DNA of 19,582 bases from Verrucomicrobiales bacterium (lineage in GTDB: Bacteria; Verrucomicrobiota; Verrucomicrobiia; Limisphaerales; UBA11320), in NCBI GenBank assembly GCA_003452185.1, contig DMJJ01000083.1, forward strand, positions 1 through 19,582, in the 5' to 3' direction. The position numbers and the translations under genes were made by a program. Shown piece by piece: positions 7,856 through 15,775 of the stretch; position 1 is the first letter of the stretch; each line of letters begins with the position of its first letter. Below the pieces are notes generated by a model. The model had not been told where the DNA came from, did no database searches, and saw nothing but the letters and a program-made list of their open reading frames with translations.

Positions 7856-9724
7856 ATGGATGGATCCCTGCTCACCGCTCGACCGCAAGCTCCCCGTTCA
7901 GCGTCCCTTATCCTCGTCCGGGCTGCGGTTTGGCTGCTCGCACTTGCACTCGAGAGCTCCCGACTCGAGGCCGCTGCCGGAGGTAAACGCTGGGAATTCC
8001 AAACATCCGGAATGATCGACTCGACACCTGCAGTCGGGTTCGATGGCACGGTCTATTTCGGAAGCGGTGATGGGCATCTGTACGCTGTTGATGGTCAGAC
8101 AGGCCAGGCCCGGTGGAGCTACGCGACGGGAGCGAGCATCACCGCGGGGCCCACGCTTGGGCCTGATGGCACGGTTTACGTCGGAAGCTACGATCACGTG
8201 CTTTACGCCCTCGATGGTGACACAGGCTCCTCGCGGTGGAGTTTCACCACCGAGGGATGGATCCGCGGCAGCGCCGTGCTGAGCAGCGATGCGTCCATGC
8301 TGCTGGTCGGGAGCGGGGACCACAAACTCTACGCGCTGGCCCCATCGACGGGCCTTCTCCTCTGGAGCTTCACAACCGGCGACATCATCCTGGCTGGACC
8401 GGCGGTCGGCCCCGATGGAACGGTATATCTAGGGAGTTTTGACCATAACCTCTATGCATTGAACCCAGCGGACGGCTCCGTGCGATGGACCTTCACGACT
8501 GCTGGTTCCATCGGGTGGCAGCCTGCCGTGGGGTCGGATGGAACCGTTTACGTCGCAAGTCGCGACTCGCGATTGTATGCGCTGGCCGGGGATACGGGTC
8601 GGAAGAAGTGGGACGTCGAACTTGCGTCGGCGACATTCTCAGCACCCGTAGTCGACGGAGATACCGTTTATGCAGGCAGCTTCACGGCACAACCCGCGGC
8701 CAACATCCCCCCGGGACCACTTGGTCCCGCATGGCTGGGTGCCCTGAATGCAGCCACGGGAGCTGTTCGTTGGTCCATTCGTGGACCCGGCACAGGATTC
8801 CTTTCAGCCCCTGCGATCGGTCCCGATGGCACACTTTACATCGGCGCGGATGATTCTCAGCTCTACGCCTTTGACAAAACCTCTGGGACATTGCGGTTTT
8901 CCTACCTTCTTCGCGGCACCCCAGGGATGAACCATGACACCTATCTCTATAGCTCGCCAGGTCTCGGAGCCGATGGGACAGTTTACATTGCGGACGGGGC
9001 TGATGATGGAAAACTTTTCGCCATCTACGGAAACACACAAGTCGGGGCTGCGGCGACCGCGGTTGCCAGAGTCGATCATGGGCAATTAGTCGAAGCCCGA
9101 CTCACCAGCCCAGGACAGGGTTACACATCGACGCCCCGTGTGGTCGCGGTCGGCGATGGCCAAGGGGCTGTGTTGACCGCGACGGTGATCGACGGGGCCC
9201 TCGTGCAGGTCAATATTGTTGATCCCGGCCACGACTACTCACGAGCTCCAACAATCTACGTCGAACCACCTCCTCAGCCCCCTTCCCAAGCAAAAGCCGG
9301 GGCTACGATCGTAAACGGCACGTTGAACCGAGTCGCAATGACTTACGGGGGCTACGGCTACGGGACCAACGTGCCGTCCGTACACTTCGTGGGAGGCGGC
9401 GGATCCGGCGCTTCCGGTGTTGCTGTCCTAGTGAATGGGGTCGTGGTGAAGATCATACTGACGGACTCCGGAAGCGGGTACAGCTCAGTGCCGAAGGTCC
9501 TGATCGCCGCTCCCCCAGGGGTTCCCAGTGTCGCGATTCAGGTTCACACGGTGAAGGTGGTGTTGACCTTGGTGCCAGGTTATAGCTACCAGCTGCAGCA
9601 ATCCGCTGATGCCCGAGTTTGGTCGGATGTCGGGACGCCGTTTCTGGCTCTGGATTCAACCCGGACAGAAATCTTTGAGGCGGTCGAGCTCACACGGTTT
9701 TTCCGAGTAATCGAGGCACCTTGA
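7856..9724 (+). CDS. Secreted PQQ-repeat beta-propeller with Gly-Tyr repeats and a verrucomicrobial C-terminal domain
   Basis: The product is 622 residues from the ATG at 7856; a GTG two codons earlier is an alternative. Residues 15-42 form an export signal ending near LEAAAGG. Residues about 46-390 contain seven to eight PQQ-like propeller blades, seen as repeated GTVYxGSxDxxLYALD and RWSFTT elements with PDGTVY linkers. Residues about 395-555 hold three to four copies of a Gly-Tyr repeat (GQGYTSTPRV, GHDYSRAPTI, GYGTNVPSVHF, GSGYSSVPKV). The last 50 residues (GYSYQLQQSADARVWSD to FFRVIEAP) resemble the C-terminal domain common on secreted verrucomicrobial proteins. No catalytic residues can be identified, and the PQQ fold alone does not imply PQQ binding. 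GC is near 55% in three sampled 60-base lines, against 67-72% in sampled neighbouring genes, suggesting a different history. Its target is unknown. Confidence 0.9.
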   Translation: MDGSLLTARPQAPRSASLILVRAAVWLLALALESSRLEAAAGGKRWEFQTSGMIDSTPAVGFDGTVYFGSGDGHLYAVDGQTGQARWSYATGASITAGPTLGPDGTVYVGSYDHVLYALDGDTGSSRWSFTTEGWIRGSAVLSSDASMLLVGSGDHKLYALAPSTGLLLWSFTTGDIILAGPAVGPDGTVYLGSFDHNLYALNPADGSVRWTFTTAGSIGWQPAVGSDGTVYVASRDSRLYALAGDTGRKKWDVELASATFSAPVVDGDTVYAGSFTAQPAANIPPGPLGPAWLGALNAATGAVRWSIRGPGTGFLSAPAIGPDGTLYIGADDSQLYAFDKTSGTLRFSYLLRGTPGMNHDTYLYSSPGLGADGTVYIADGADDGKLFAIYGNTQVGAAATAVARVDHGQLVEARLTSPGQGYTSTPRVVAVGDGQGAVLTATVIDGALVQVNIVDPGHDYSRAPTIYVEPPPQPPSQAKAGATIVNGTLNRVAMTYGGYGYGTNVPSVHFVGGGGSGASGVAVLVNGVVVKIILTDSGSGYSSVPKVLIAAPPGVPSVAIQVHTVKVVLTLVPGYSYQLQQSADARVWSDVGTPFLALDSTRTEIFEAVELTRFFRVIEAP

Positions 9725-9939
9725 GCACGGTCGGGATCATTTCCTGCCAACTCTTGCTGAAACCGTTCGTCTGCCATTCCCGACGCGCTCGGATCGGGAC
9801 AGGTCCTGGCAAGGCAAGGCACCCATGGCCAAACGCACGCTCAACGACGACAGGTATCACGCCCAAGGTTCGGAGCGTGCTGTGACGGGACCGATACCGC
9901 CACTATCCGGGTGCAGGTTCACAGCCCCGCCCATCAGGC
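9725..9939. other. Convergent intergenic region with nothing identified
   Basis: These 215 bases lie between two genes that end toward each other. A weak 6-base inverted repeat (TCCCGA at 9778-9783, TCGGGA at 9794-9799) has no T tract. No coding region, RNA gene or convincing terminator was seen. Confidence 0.5.
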
Positions 9940-12285
9940 CTACAGCGGTTTGCGGGAAAACTCGATGTAGGGGAAACACTCCGGGATGTGGGAGTCCCAG
10001 ACGCCGTGCGGGCTCCAGAACCAGCCGCCGGAATCCTTCGCTGGGGCGGGCGCCTTGTATTGGTTGAATCGCGAGAAGTCGATGCGCCAAACATCCCCTT
10101 CCGCAGGAGGCAACGCGCGGTTCTCCCCCTTCGCCAAGACCCTCATCCCGTCCCATGGAAACGCCAACTCCACGGTCCAACCCCGGTCCTTATCGGAGGG
10201 ATCATTCAAGGTCCCGTCCACATGGACCGCGGTCTTCATCCCGGGGAAGCCCCAGTCGAAGAACCCGATTCGCTTTCCCCGGGGATGCTTCGTGTAGCCC
10301 ACCCCGTTGAAGCCCTGTGAGTGGGGACGACCGCGCCGAAACTCGGGCAACTGGGAGTATCCCCCCTTCTCGTACGAATCCTCCCAGAAAAACAGCACCT
10401 CGTAGGTGGTGTTGTACGCGTTGATCTCAAACTCATAGTAGGCGTCCCGCGAGGCGATGAAGACCTCGACATCGTTGTTGTAGTAGATGGGGGAGTTTTT
10501 CTCCTTGAGCGTCGCCGCCACGTTCGGCTCCTCGACCCAAAACCCGATGTACAGGTTGACGTCGTCCCACATCACGGCCACCCGGGTGTCATGCATCGTT
10601 GGCTGCCCGGTCAGGATGTCCTTGAACGCCGGCGACCGCTCGACCCGCTGCCACGCCGGTTCGTCCAGGCGGCCGTCGACGACGATTGGCTCGGCGATGC
10701 GATGAGCCGTGTACCGCGGCTTCTCAAACCCGTCGCACGGCAGCCCGGAGGCCTGGCCCGCGGCGCCCGGGGCGGGAGCCGGGGCAGCCCCGGCGTACTC
10801 CACCCGCACAATCTGGGTGTCGAGATTCCCGTTCCAGGCAGTCCCGTTCTCAAGCACGTAGAGGCACCCGTCAGGCCCGAGCGCCATGTCCATCGGGCGC
10901 TTGAAGGTCATCCCGGGACAGAACCGCTCCATCCAGAGGGATCCATCCGGCTTCCGGGCGATGTTCTCCTGGGCGTCAAGGTGGACCGCGATGATCCAGT
11001 TCCTCGACCACTCGTAGATGAAGAGGGTGTGGTCGAACTCGCGGGGGAGCTTGGTCGGGCTCTGCAGCTTCTCGTCGAAGTAATAGACCGGCCCGGCACA
11101 GGCGGTCCGACCCCCGCCACCATTGACCACAGGGAACTTCGCCGACGGGCCATACGGATAGTGGATAAAGGCGGGCTGGGCCGGAGGGAGCTCCCGGGGG
11201 CCGGTGTTGTAGATTGAGTCGTTGACCGGCTTGAGCGGATCGTACGGATCCCCCACGGCCCGGGTGGCGAAGTCGTATCGGCGATACGGCTTGTTGTCTC
11301 CCGCAAAGTAAGGCCACCCAAAGTTGCCCGCGGCCCGCGCCTGGTTGATCTCATCAAATCCAGCAGGCCCCCGATCGGGGTTCGCCCCGCCGGAGTCGGG
11401 CCCCACCTCCCCCCAGTACAGGAACCCGCTCCGCTGGTCGACCGCGATGCGGAACGGGTTGCGATCCCCCATCGTGTAGATCTCCGGCCGGGTGTTCGGC
11501 GTCCCGGGAGGAAAGAGGTTCCCCTTGGGGATCGTCGCCGTGCCGTCCGGCTCGGGGTGGATCCGGAGGATCTTGCCACGAAGGTCATTGGCGTTGGAGG
11601 CCGATTTCTGCGCGTCCCAAGGCCCCCGCCCCGGACGCTCATCCAGGGGTGAATAGCCGTCGGAGGCCCCAGGGTGGGTGTTGTCCCCAACGGACGCGTA
11701 CAGGTTTCCCTGAGCATCAAACGCAAGCGAACCGGCGGAATGGCAGCACTCATCCCGCTGTGTCGGAATCCGAAGCAGGACCCGCTCCGACCGGAGATCC
11801 AGGAGCCCCGACTCGAGGGTGAAGCGGGAAACCCGGTTGGTCCCCACCTTCGACCCGGCGCTGTTGGTGTAGGTCGTGAGCTCGGAGTAGAAGAGATAAA
11901 CCCAGGGGTTCGCCGGAAACTTCGGGTCCAGGGCAAGGCCCAGCAACCCATCCTCCATCCCGGTGTTGACGGCCAGCGTTCCGAGGGTCTTGGGCTCTCC
12001 ACCCCCGGCGGGAAGCATCTTCAGCCCCCCCGAGCGCTCGATGTAGAACACGCTACGGTCCCGGGCCACATCGATCTCCATGATGTCGGGAAGGGTGTCG
12101 TCCACCTTCCCATCCCCATCCGCGTCATGATCGGCCGCAAGGATCACCTTCCGGAAGGCCCCGTCGCTTTGCGGGCCGGTCGGGCCGGGCTTCTGCTCCG
12201 CCGAGGTGCCCGGCAGGGGGAGAAGGAGGAGGGTCGCGAGGGAAAGGGCCAGGGCGATTCGGGGCATGGGTGTCATCATCATCAT
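9940..12285 (-). CDS. Secreted glucose/sorbosone-dehydrogenase-like propeller fused to a CBM9-like domain
   Basis: The product is 781 residues from the first of four consecutive ATG codons at 12285; the ATG at 12267 (MPRIALAL) is an alternative start for the same signal peptide, which ends near GTSAEQK. A short Asp-rich calcium-type motif (DHDADGDGKVDD, residues 52-63) opens the mature protein. Residues about 45-497 form a soluble aldose-dehydrogenase-like six-blade propeller, with GMEDGLLGLALDP (109-121), CHSAGSLAFDAQGNLYASVGDN (split by the blade turn, 181-202), LRGKILRIHP, GDRNPFRIAVD and DEINQARAAGNFGWPYFAG. An Ala/Pro linker (498-514) leads to a CBM9-like domain (about 525-780): VVDGRLDEPAWQ, the MWDDVNLYIGFWVEEP strand, NNDVEVFI, WTVELAFPWDGM and WRIDFSRFNQ. 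It probably oxidises or binds a sugar or glycan-derived compound in the periplasm. PQQ binding and the electron acceptor are not shown. It lies 41 bases after the hydrolase gene. Confidence 0.9.
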   Translation of the reverse strand: MMMMTPMPRIALALSLATLLLLPLPGTSAEQKPGPTGPQSDGAFRKVILAADHDADGDGKVDDTLPDIMEIDVARDRSVFYIERSGGLKMLPAGGGEPKTLGTLAVNTGMEDGLLGLALDPKFPANPWVYLFYSELTTYTNSAGSKVGTNRVSRFTLESGLLDLRSERVLLRIPTQRDECCHSAGSLAFDAQGNLYASVGDNTHPGASDGYSPLDERPGRGPWDAQKSASNANDLRGKILRIHPEPDGTATIPKGNLFPPGTPNTRPEIYTMGDRNPFRIAVDQRSGFLYWGEVGPDSGGANPDRGPAGFDEINQARAAGNFGWPYFAGDNKPYRRYDFATRAVGDPYDPLKPVNDSIYNTGPRELPPAQPAFIHYPYGPSAKFPVVNGGGGRTACAGPVYYFDEKLQSPTKLPREFDHTLFIYEWSRNWIIAVHLDAQENIARKPDGSLWMERFCPGMTFKRPMDMALGPDGCLYVLENGTAWNGNLDTQIVRVEYAGAAPAPAPGAAGQASGLPCDGFEKPRYTAHRIAEPIVVDGRLDEPAWQRVERSPAFKDILTGQPTMHDTRVAVMWDDVNLYIGFWVEEPNVAATLKEKNSPIYYNNDVEVFIASRDAYYEFEINAYNTTYEVLFFWEDSYEKGGYSQLPEFRRGRPHSQGFNGVGYTKHPRGKRIGFFDWGFPGMKTAVHVDGTLNDPSDKDRGWTVELAFPWDGMRVLAKGENRALPPAEGDVWRIDFSRFNQYKAPAPAKDSGGWFWSPHGVWDSHIPECFPYIEFSRKPL

Positions 12286-12326
12286 GAAGGTGGGTGAGGG
12301 GGAAGGGGTCGTTCCATCCGCCCGGT

Positions 12327-13265
12327 TCAGCGGGCCAGCCACGACTTGAGGGTTCGGTTCACAAGCCCGGTGGCGTCGTGCTGCACGAAGTGGTCCGCGC
12401 CAGGGATGGTCACCAGAGTCAGGTCACCCCCCACCCAGTCCCAGGTGTTGTTGAGCGCCCCAGAGAGCAGGGCCTGATCCGCCAGGCCATGGATCATCAG
12501 GATCGGGCACGCCACCTTGAGGAAGGGTGTAGCCGGCTCGGTGTAAGGCTCGCGGGGGTAGTTCCGTTTGTAGTAATGGAGCATCGCCTCGATGTCGGAC
12601 CGGCGGAATGCCTCAATGTATTTTCCCTTGGCCTCGGGGTCCTTCACCCACCAGCAAAGCCCCTCCGGGGTCAGCTTCTCGTGAGCCCCTTCCTTCTGGA
12701 AGTTCCGTGCGTAGCTGCTGTTGGCCTGCTGTCGGGGGTTGGTGACCAACTCATGCATGAACCCGCGTGGATGGGGAAGATTCAGGATGATCAGCCGCTC
12801 GGTCATCTCAGGATGGGCCATCGCGAAGCTCCAGGAGATCGCCCCGCCCCAATCGTGCCCCAGGATGATCGCACGCTCCCGCCCGGCATGGCGGACAACC
12901 GCGGCCACGTCCTCCACCAGGAGCTTCATGTCATAGGCTTCCACCCCCTTCGGCTTGTCGCTCAGGTTGTAGCCCCGGAGATCGAGCGCCGCGATCTGAT
13001 ACTGGTTGGTGAGAATCGGGATCTGGTGACGCCACGTGTACCAAAAATCGGGAAACCCATGCACCATCACGATCAGCGGCCCCTGCCCTGCGGTCACATA
13101 ATGGATCCGAACCCCCCCGTTCTCCGCGTAGGCATCCCGCACCCAGGGCTCGGAGGCCATCGCCCCCTCGGCGGCGAGGGTAGACGGGGAGAAGCGGAGG
13201 GTCATCGCCAGCAGGAGGAGTGGCCATGCGATCACCGGGACGAGCCGGGGGAGGCGGAAGTTCAT
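12327..13265 (-). CDS. Exported alpha/beta hydrolase, epoxide-hydrolase-like
   Basis: The product is 312 residues from the ATG at 13265, which places a signal peptide (hydrophobic core about residues 8-22, cleavage near LAAEG) at the N-terminus. The catalytic layout is that of epoxide hydrolases and haloalkane dehalogenases: oxyanion loop HGFPDFW (69-75), nucleophile elbow GHDWGG with Asp138, acid Asp263 in HGLADQ, and base His292 in GADHF. Lid tyrosines near residues 231-232 (HYYKRNY) favour epoxide hydrolase over dehalogenase. The DLRGYNLSDKP motif at 95-105 is typical of the group. Most relatives are cytoplasmic, so an export signal is less usual. It is followed after 41 bases by the sugar-dehydrogenase-like gene and is divergent from the Gfo/Idh/MocA gene. 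The natural substrate is unknown. Confidence 0.9.
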   Translation of the reverse strand: MNFRLPRLVPVIAWPLLLLAMTLRFSPSTLAAEGAMASEPWVRDAYAENGGVRIHYVTAGQGPLIVMVHGFPDFWYTWRHQIPILTNQYQIAALDLRGYNLSDKPKGVEAYDMKLLVEDVAAVVRHAGRERAIILGHDWGGAISWSFAMAHPEMTERLIILNLPHPRGFMHELVTNPRQQANSSYARNFQKEGAHEKLTPEGLCWWVKDPEAKGKYIEAFRRSDIEAMLHYYKRNYPREPYTEPATPFLKVACPILMIHGLADQALLSGALNNTWDWVGGDLTLVTIPGADHFVQHDATGLVNRTLKSWLAR

Positions 13266-13404
13266 GGGGAGGACGGTTCCAAAACGGGGGACCAAAGAAA
13301 ACAAGAATCCGGCCCGGACGAGGGGAAGCGAGGATGCCCCTGCAGGGTTGCAAGCGGCGCGGGATCTGTCACAAAGACCCCCAACACTCCGGACCCCGAA
13401 CGTC
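13266..13404. promoter_or_regulatory. Divergent promoter region with small palindromes
   Basis: These 139 bases separate the exported hydrolase (minus) from the Gfo/Idh/MocA gene (plus), so both promoters should lie here. A perfect 10-base palindrome CCCTGCAGGG (13338-13347) is directly followed by TTGCAA (13348-13353). These could be an operator core, but short palindromes occur by chance in GC-rich DNA. No clear -35/-10 pair was found. Confidence 0.35.
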
Positions 13405-14682
13405 ATGAACAAACGACACACGCTTTCACGCCGCCAGTTCGTCCGCACCTCGATCGCCTCCATGGCGACGCTCTCGCTCGTGCCGCGGCACGTGCTCGGT
13501 GGACCCGGTCACACCCCGCCGAGCGAGGTGCTCACCCGGGCGGTCATCGGCACCGGGGGCATGGGCATGGGTCACGTCAACTCGATCAACACGGCCTGCA
13601 AGCTTCTCGCCGTGTGCGACGTCGACCAGAAGCATCTCGCGGCGGCCGTCGCCGCAGGGGGAGCCGACGTCAAGGGGTACCACGATTTCCGCGAAGTCAT
13701 CGCCCGGAAGGACATCGACATCGTCCACATCCCAACCCCCCCGCACTGGCACGCCCTGATCTCCATCGCCGCGGCCAAGGCGGGCAAGGACATCTGGTGC
13801 GAGAAGCCGATGACCCGGACGATCGGCGAGGGAGAGGCCGTGGTCGCCGCGGTGAAGAAATACCAGCGGATTTTCCGTCTCAACACCTGGTTCCGGTTCA
13901 GCGACGGCTTTTACGGGATGGGGACCACGGTCAAGCCGATCAAGAAGGCCGCCATGCACGGCCTCCTTGGATGGCCGCTCAAGGTCACGCTCAACGCCTC
14001 CACCGGATTTGACTGGAAGTTCGGATGGGTGGGCAGGACCGACCTGACCCCGCAGCCCGTGCCCTCCTACCTCGACTACAACCTCTGGCTCGGTCCCGCC
14101 CCCGAGAAGCCGTACCATCCCCACCGGGTCCACGGCACCTTCCGCGGGTACTGGGATTACGATGGCGGAGGCCTCGGGGACATGGGGCAGCACTACCTCG
14201 ATCCCGTGCAGTACATCCTCGGCAAGGATAACGAGAGCCCGGTGGAGGTCGAATGCGAGGCCCCGAAGCAGGACAAGGATGCGGTCGGGATCTTCCATCG
14301 CATCCGGCTGAAGTACGCCGATGGGTGCGAGATCATCCTCGACGGCGACAACCACGACACCCAGGCCGCCTTCCTCCAGGGACCCCAGGGGAAGCTGATG
14401 AAGGGGATGAAGTCCGACATCCCGGATCTCGAGAAGAAGCTCGCGCAGCTCCCCGACCCGGAACCGCAGGTCACCGACTTCGTCCAGGCGGTGAAGACCC
14501 GGAGCAAGTTCGCGCTCAACGAGGTCAACGGCCACCGGTCCTGCACCCTCGTCAACCTGGCCAAGACGGCGATGCAGGTCGGCCGCGTCCTCCGGTTCGA
14601 CTCGAAGCGCCAGCGCTTCATCGACGACAAGGAGGCCAACAGCTACATCCACCAGCCGATGCGCGGCCCGTGGAAGATCTGA
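13405..14682 (+). CDS. Tat-exported Gfo/Idh/MocA family oxidoreductase
   Basis: The product is 425 residues and probably an NAD(P)-dependent sugar or sugar-acid oxidoreductase exported already folded with its cofactor. The ATG at 13405 puts the twin-arginine motif SRRQFV at residues 8-13, followed by a hydrophobic stretch to about residue 32. The Rossmann glycine motif is GTGGMGMGH (49-57), the first acidic residue after the second strand is in CDVDQ, and the catalytic lysine motif WCEKPM (131-136) is canonical. The second catalytic region is GGGLGDMGQHYLDPV (254-268), with Asp259 and His263. The C-terminus ends in the KEANSYIHQPMRGPWKI pattern, shared in outline with the other Gfo/Idh/MocA protein here. 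It is divergent from the hydrolase operon and ends 15 bases from the opposing propeller gene. The substrate is unknown. Confidence 0.93.
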   Translation: MNKRHTLSRRQFVRTSIASMATLSLVPRHVLGGPGHTPPSEVLTRAVIGTGGMGMGHVNSINTACKLLAVCDVDQKHLAAAVAAGGADVKGYHDFREVIARKDIDIVHIPTPPHWHALISIAAAKAGKDIWCEKPMTRTIGEGEAVVAAVKKYQRIFRLNTWFRFSDGFYGMGTTVKPIKKAAMHGLLGWPLKVTLNASTGFDWKFGWVGRTDLTPQPVPSYLDYNLWLGPAPEKPYHPHRVHGTFRGYWDYDGGGLGDMGQHYLDPVQYILGKDNESPVEVECEAPKQDKDAVGIFHRIRLKYADGCEIILDGDNHDTQAAFLQGPQGKLMKGMKSDIPDLEKKLAQLPDPEPQVTDFVQAVKTRSKFALNEVNGHRSCTLVNLAKTAMQVGRVLRFDSKRQRFIDDKEANSYIHQPMRGPWKI

Positions 14683-14697
14683 CCCGGCTCCGCCCCG

Positions 14698-15669
14698 TCA
14701 GCGCACCAGGGAGTGCACGGGCATCGAGTTGCCGAAGTTTTTGAAATCCTTGAAGGTCCAGACGACCTTCTTGTCGCGGGTGATCTCGATCACCTGGGGG
14801 TTCTCAGGGCCTGCGTGGCAGTTGCCAAACAGCGTGTTGCCGTTCGGCAGGCGCTCCGCCCGGGTGACCCACGCCAGGGTGATCCCAGGAAGGTCGTTCT
14901 GCTCCACCTTCCAGACGATCTCCTTGCGGTGGTTGACTTCAAGCAGCGCATGCCCGTTGCCGGCCCCGATCAGCGTGTTCCCGTTTGCGAGCCGGGTGGC
15001 GCTGAAGACCGAGTTCCCGAAGGCCTCGGGACCGTGCCCCCCTTTGCGCTCCTTGCCGAACAGCGGCACCTCGTACTCCCAGACGACATCCCCCCGGCGG
15101 TTGTACTCCCGGACGGCGCCATCGCTCTCGTGAGCCACCAGATAGTGCCCGTTGGGAAGCCGCCGGGCCAGACGGGTGTCGCTGTGGGCGCTCGGGTGGT
15201 TGACCTTCAGGTGGATCTCATGATGGATCACGCCCCGCGAATCGACCTCGATGATCCGGGCCGGGCCTGACTCCACGATCATCGTGTCGCCGTTGGGCAG
15301 GCGCTGAAAGGCATGCACCTCAACCCGCTTCCCCTCGTTCCCATTGCTCTTCCCGGCGTCATATTCCCACACCACCTTCTTCTCACGGTTCACCTCCACC
15401 ACCTTCTGCCACCCCTGCTGCGTGAGGATGTTTCCGTTGGGCAGAATCCAGGCATCATGGATCGCCCCCACGGGAAGCTCCCACTCGATGGAGCCGTCGG
15501 CAGCCAGAATGGCGAGCCGGTGGGTGGAGTCATCCGCAGCAAGGATTCGACGGGGGTTGCCGGTCTGCTCGGCATGGAGCCGGGCGCCCGAACTCATCAG
15601 CCCGAGGGCACCCACCGCGGCAAGCAGGGATGGAAGGCGGAGGCAAACACGGATCAGAATGTGGTGCAT
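14698..15669 (-). CDS. Small secreted beta-propeller protein (PQQ-like/arylsulfotransferase-like repeats)
   Basis: The product is 323 residues with a signal peptide ending near ARLHAEQ (residues 29-35). It contains five regularly spaced LPNGxxL-type elements (LPNGNIL 76-82, LPNGDTM 124-130, LPNGHYL 171-177, LANGNTL 227-233, LPNGNTL 274-280) alternating with VVWEYD-type strands, about 48 residues per repeat, as in a five- to six-blade propeller. Such proteins are often annotated as PQQ-binding-like or arylsulfotransferase-like; no catalytic residues were recognised. The start at 15669 is chosen for the signal peptide, although a hairpin abuts it and no Shine-Dalgarno sequence is visible. An ATG at 15741 would add 24 residues. 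It lies 106 bases after the second Gfo/Idh/MocA gene on the same strand, so an operon is possible. A role in carbohydrate metabolism is only inferred from context. Confidence 0.8.
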   Translation of the reverse strand: MHHILIRVCLRLPSLLAAVGALGLMSSGARLHAEQTGNPRRILAADDSTHRLAILAADGSIEWELPVGAIHDAWILPNGNILTQQGWQKVVEVNREKKVVWEYDAGKSNGNEGKRVEVHAFQRLPNGDTMIVESGPARIIEVDSRGVIHHEIHLKVNHPSAHSDTRLARRLPNGHYLVAHESDGAVREYNRRGDVVWEYEVPLFGKERKGGHGPEAFGNSVFSATRLANGNTLIGAGNGHALLEVNHRKEIVWKVEQNDLPGITLAWVTRAERLPNGNTLFGNCHAGPENPQVIEITRDKKVVWTFKDFKNFGNSMPVHSLVR

Positions 15670-15670
15670 C

Positions 15671-15687
15671 CCGGGCTTATAGCCCGG
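15671..15687 (-). promoter_or_regulatory. Hairpin abutting a start codon
   Basis: A perfect 7-base stem (CCGGGCT at 15671-15677, AGCCCGG at 15681-15687) with a 3-base loop ends one base before the ATG at 15669. In the mRNA it would occupy the place of a ribosome binding site. It could control translation, or it may mean the true start is elsewhere. Confidence 0.4.
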
Positions 15688-15706
15688 CAGACCCGGGGAA
15701 GGCAAT

Positions 15707-15738
15707 GTCCCGGCTGTGAAATGTCGTCCCGGCTCTGA
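15707..15738. repeat. 13-base direct repeat upstream of the small propeller gene
   Basis: GTCCCGGCTGTGA (15707-15719) and GTCCCGGCTCTGA (15726-15738) match at 12 of 13 bases with a 19-base period, about two helical turns. They lie 38-69 bases upstream of the predicted start at 15669. This arrangement would suit a tandem operator, but two copies are weak evidence. Confidence 0.35.
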
Positions 15739-15775
15739 CAAAGGGGAGGCCCGCCGCCGGCGCCGCCCCCGCCGA

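Noticed and set aside
9778..9799. Inverted repeat as a terminator after the low-GC propeller gene
   Set aside because: The stem is only 6 bases, the spacer is 10 bases, and no T tract follows on either strand.
12294..14012. A 572-codon plus-strand frame spanning the hydrolase gene and the start of the Gfo/Idh/MocA gene
   Set aside because: It runs antisense to the hydrolase and out of frame with the oxidoreductase, both of which have intact catalytic motifs.
13426..14652. A 408-codon minus-strand frame opposite the first Gfo/Idh/MocA gene
   Set aside because: The plus strand carries the Tat signal, glycine motif and EKP motif; the antisense frame is a compositional by-product.
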